In this document: one piece after another, positions 63,941-64,000 of the stretch
How positions within the stretch are numbered: the stretch's first letter is position 1
Layout of the letters: every line of letters begins with the position of its first letter
The notes under the pieces: model-generated
Told to the model about the DNA's origin: nothing
The model's database searches: none
The model's input: the letters and a program-made list of their open reading frames with translations, nothing else
Assembly: GCA_013115125.1 (NCBI GenBank)
Contig: JABANN010000014.1
Coordinates: 79,539 to 143,538 of the forward strand
Origin: Perkinsus olseni
Lineage: Eukaryota > Perkinsozoa > Perkinsida
DNA length: 64,000 nt
Direction: 5' to 3'
Translations under genes and position numbers: made by a program

Positions 63941-64000
63941 TAACCCCTTACTTAACTTAAAACAGTAAAAAACTTAAGAAACTAAGGTAAGATCGTTTCA

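Overview
This is nuclear DNA of a single-celled eukaryote. Genes are split by many short GT-AG introns (mostly 44-60 nt), there are no bacterial operons, and both strands carry densely packed genes. Cilium proteins (CFAP58, CFAP161, a WDR49-type EF-hand/WD40 protein), lineage-type secreted proteins and intron style suggest a flagellated alveolate; a Perkinsus-like organism is my best guess. That is an inference from gene style, not a database result.

Layout. 0.8-2.3 kb (+): a 2-oxoglutarate/Fe(II) oxygenase. 3.0-7.4 kb (-): two tandem Cys/Met-metabolism PLP enzymes; the distal copy looks intact, the other looks decayed. 7.8-11.7 kb (+): two tandem WD40 proteins of the DCAF (CUL4 substrate receptor) type that share a near-identical block. 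11.9-17.0 kb (+): a Qa-SNARE (syntaxin), a TMEM147-like ER membrane protein and a coiled-coil protein. 17.4-22.4 kb: two secreted proteins, a broken relative of one of them, and a retrotransposon gag remnant. 22.6-29 kb (-): CFAP58 and the tRNA dihydrouridine synthase DUS2. 29.0-35.4 kb (-): a long EF-hand/WD40 gene of the WDR49 type, with a strong hairpin in an intron. 37.7-41.3 kb (-): three tandem sphingomyelin-synthase-like PAP2 enzymes. 41.8-55.6 kb (+): dolichol-phosphate mannosyltransferase, UPF2 (with an inverted-repeat element in one intron), a small unknown protein and RECQL4. 56.1-63.6 kb (-): a small unknown protein, CFAP161, a hedgehog-type Hint (hog) domain protein, a tRNA-Gln, a zinc-finger protein and a NudC protein.

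The genes form no single pathway. Themes are cilia (CFAP58, WDR49-like, CFAP161), RNA quality and tRNA modification (UPF2, DUS2, tRNA-Gln), membrane lipids, glycosylation and trafficking (three PAP2 enzymes, DPM, syntaxin, TMEM147) and DNA replication/repair (RECQL4). The most unusual items are the Hint protein with both autoprocessing blocks, the decaying/intact PLP-enzyme pair, the DCAF gene-conversion tract and the TIR element inside UPF2.

Exon boundaries were read by eye from reading frame and splice signals, so starts, ends and exon counts are approximate where stated.
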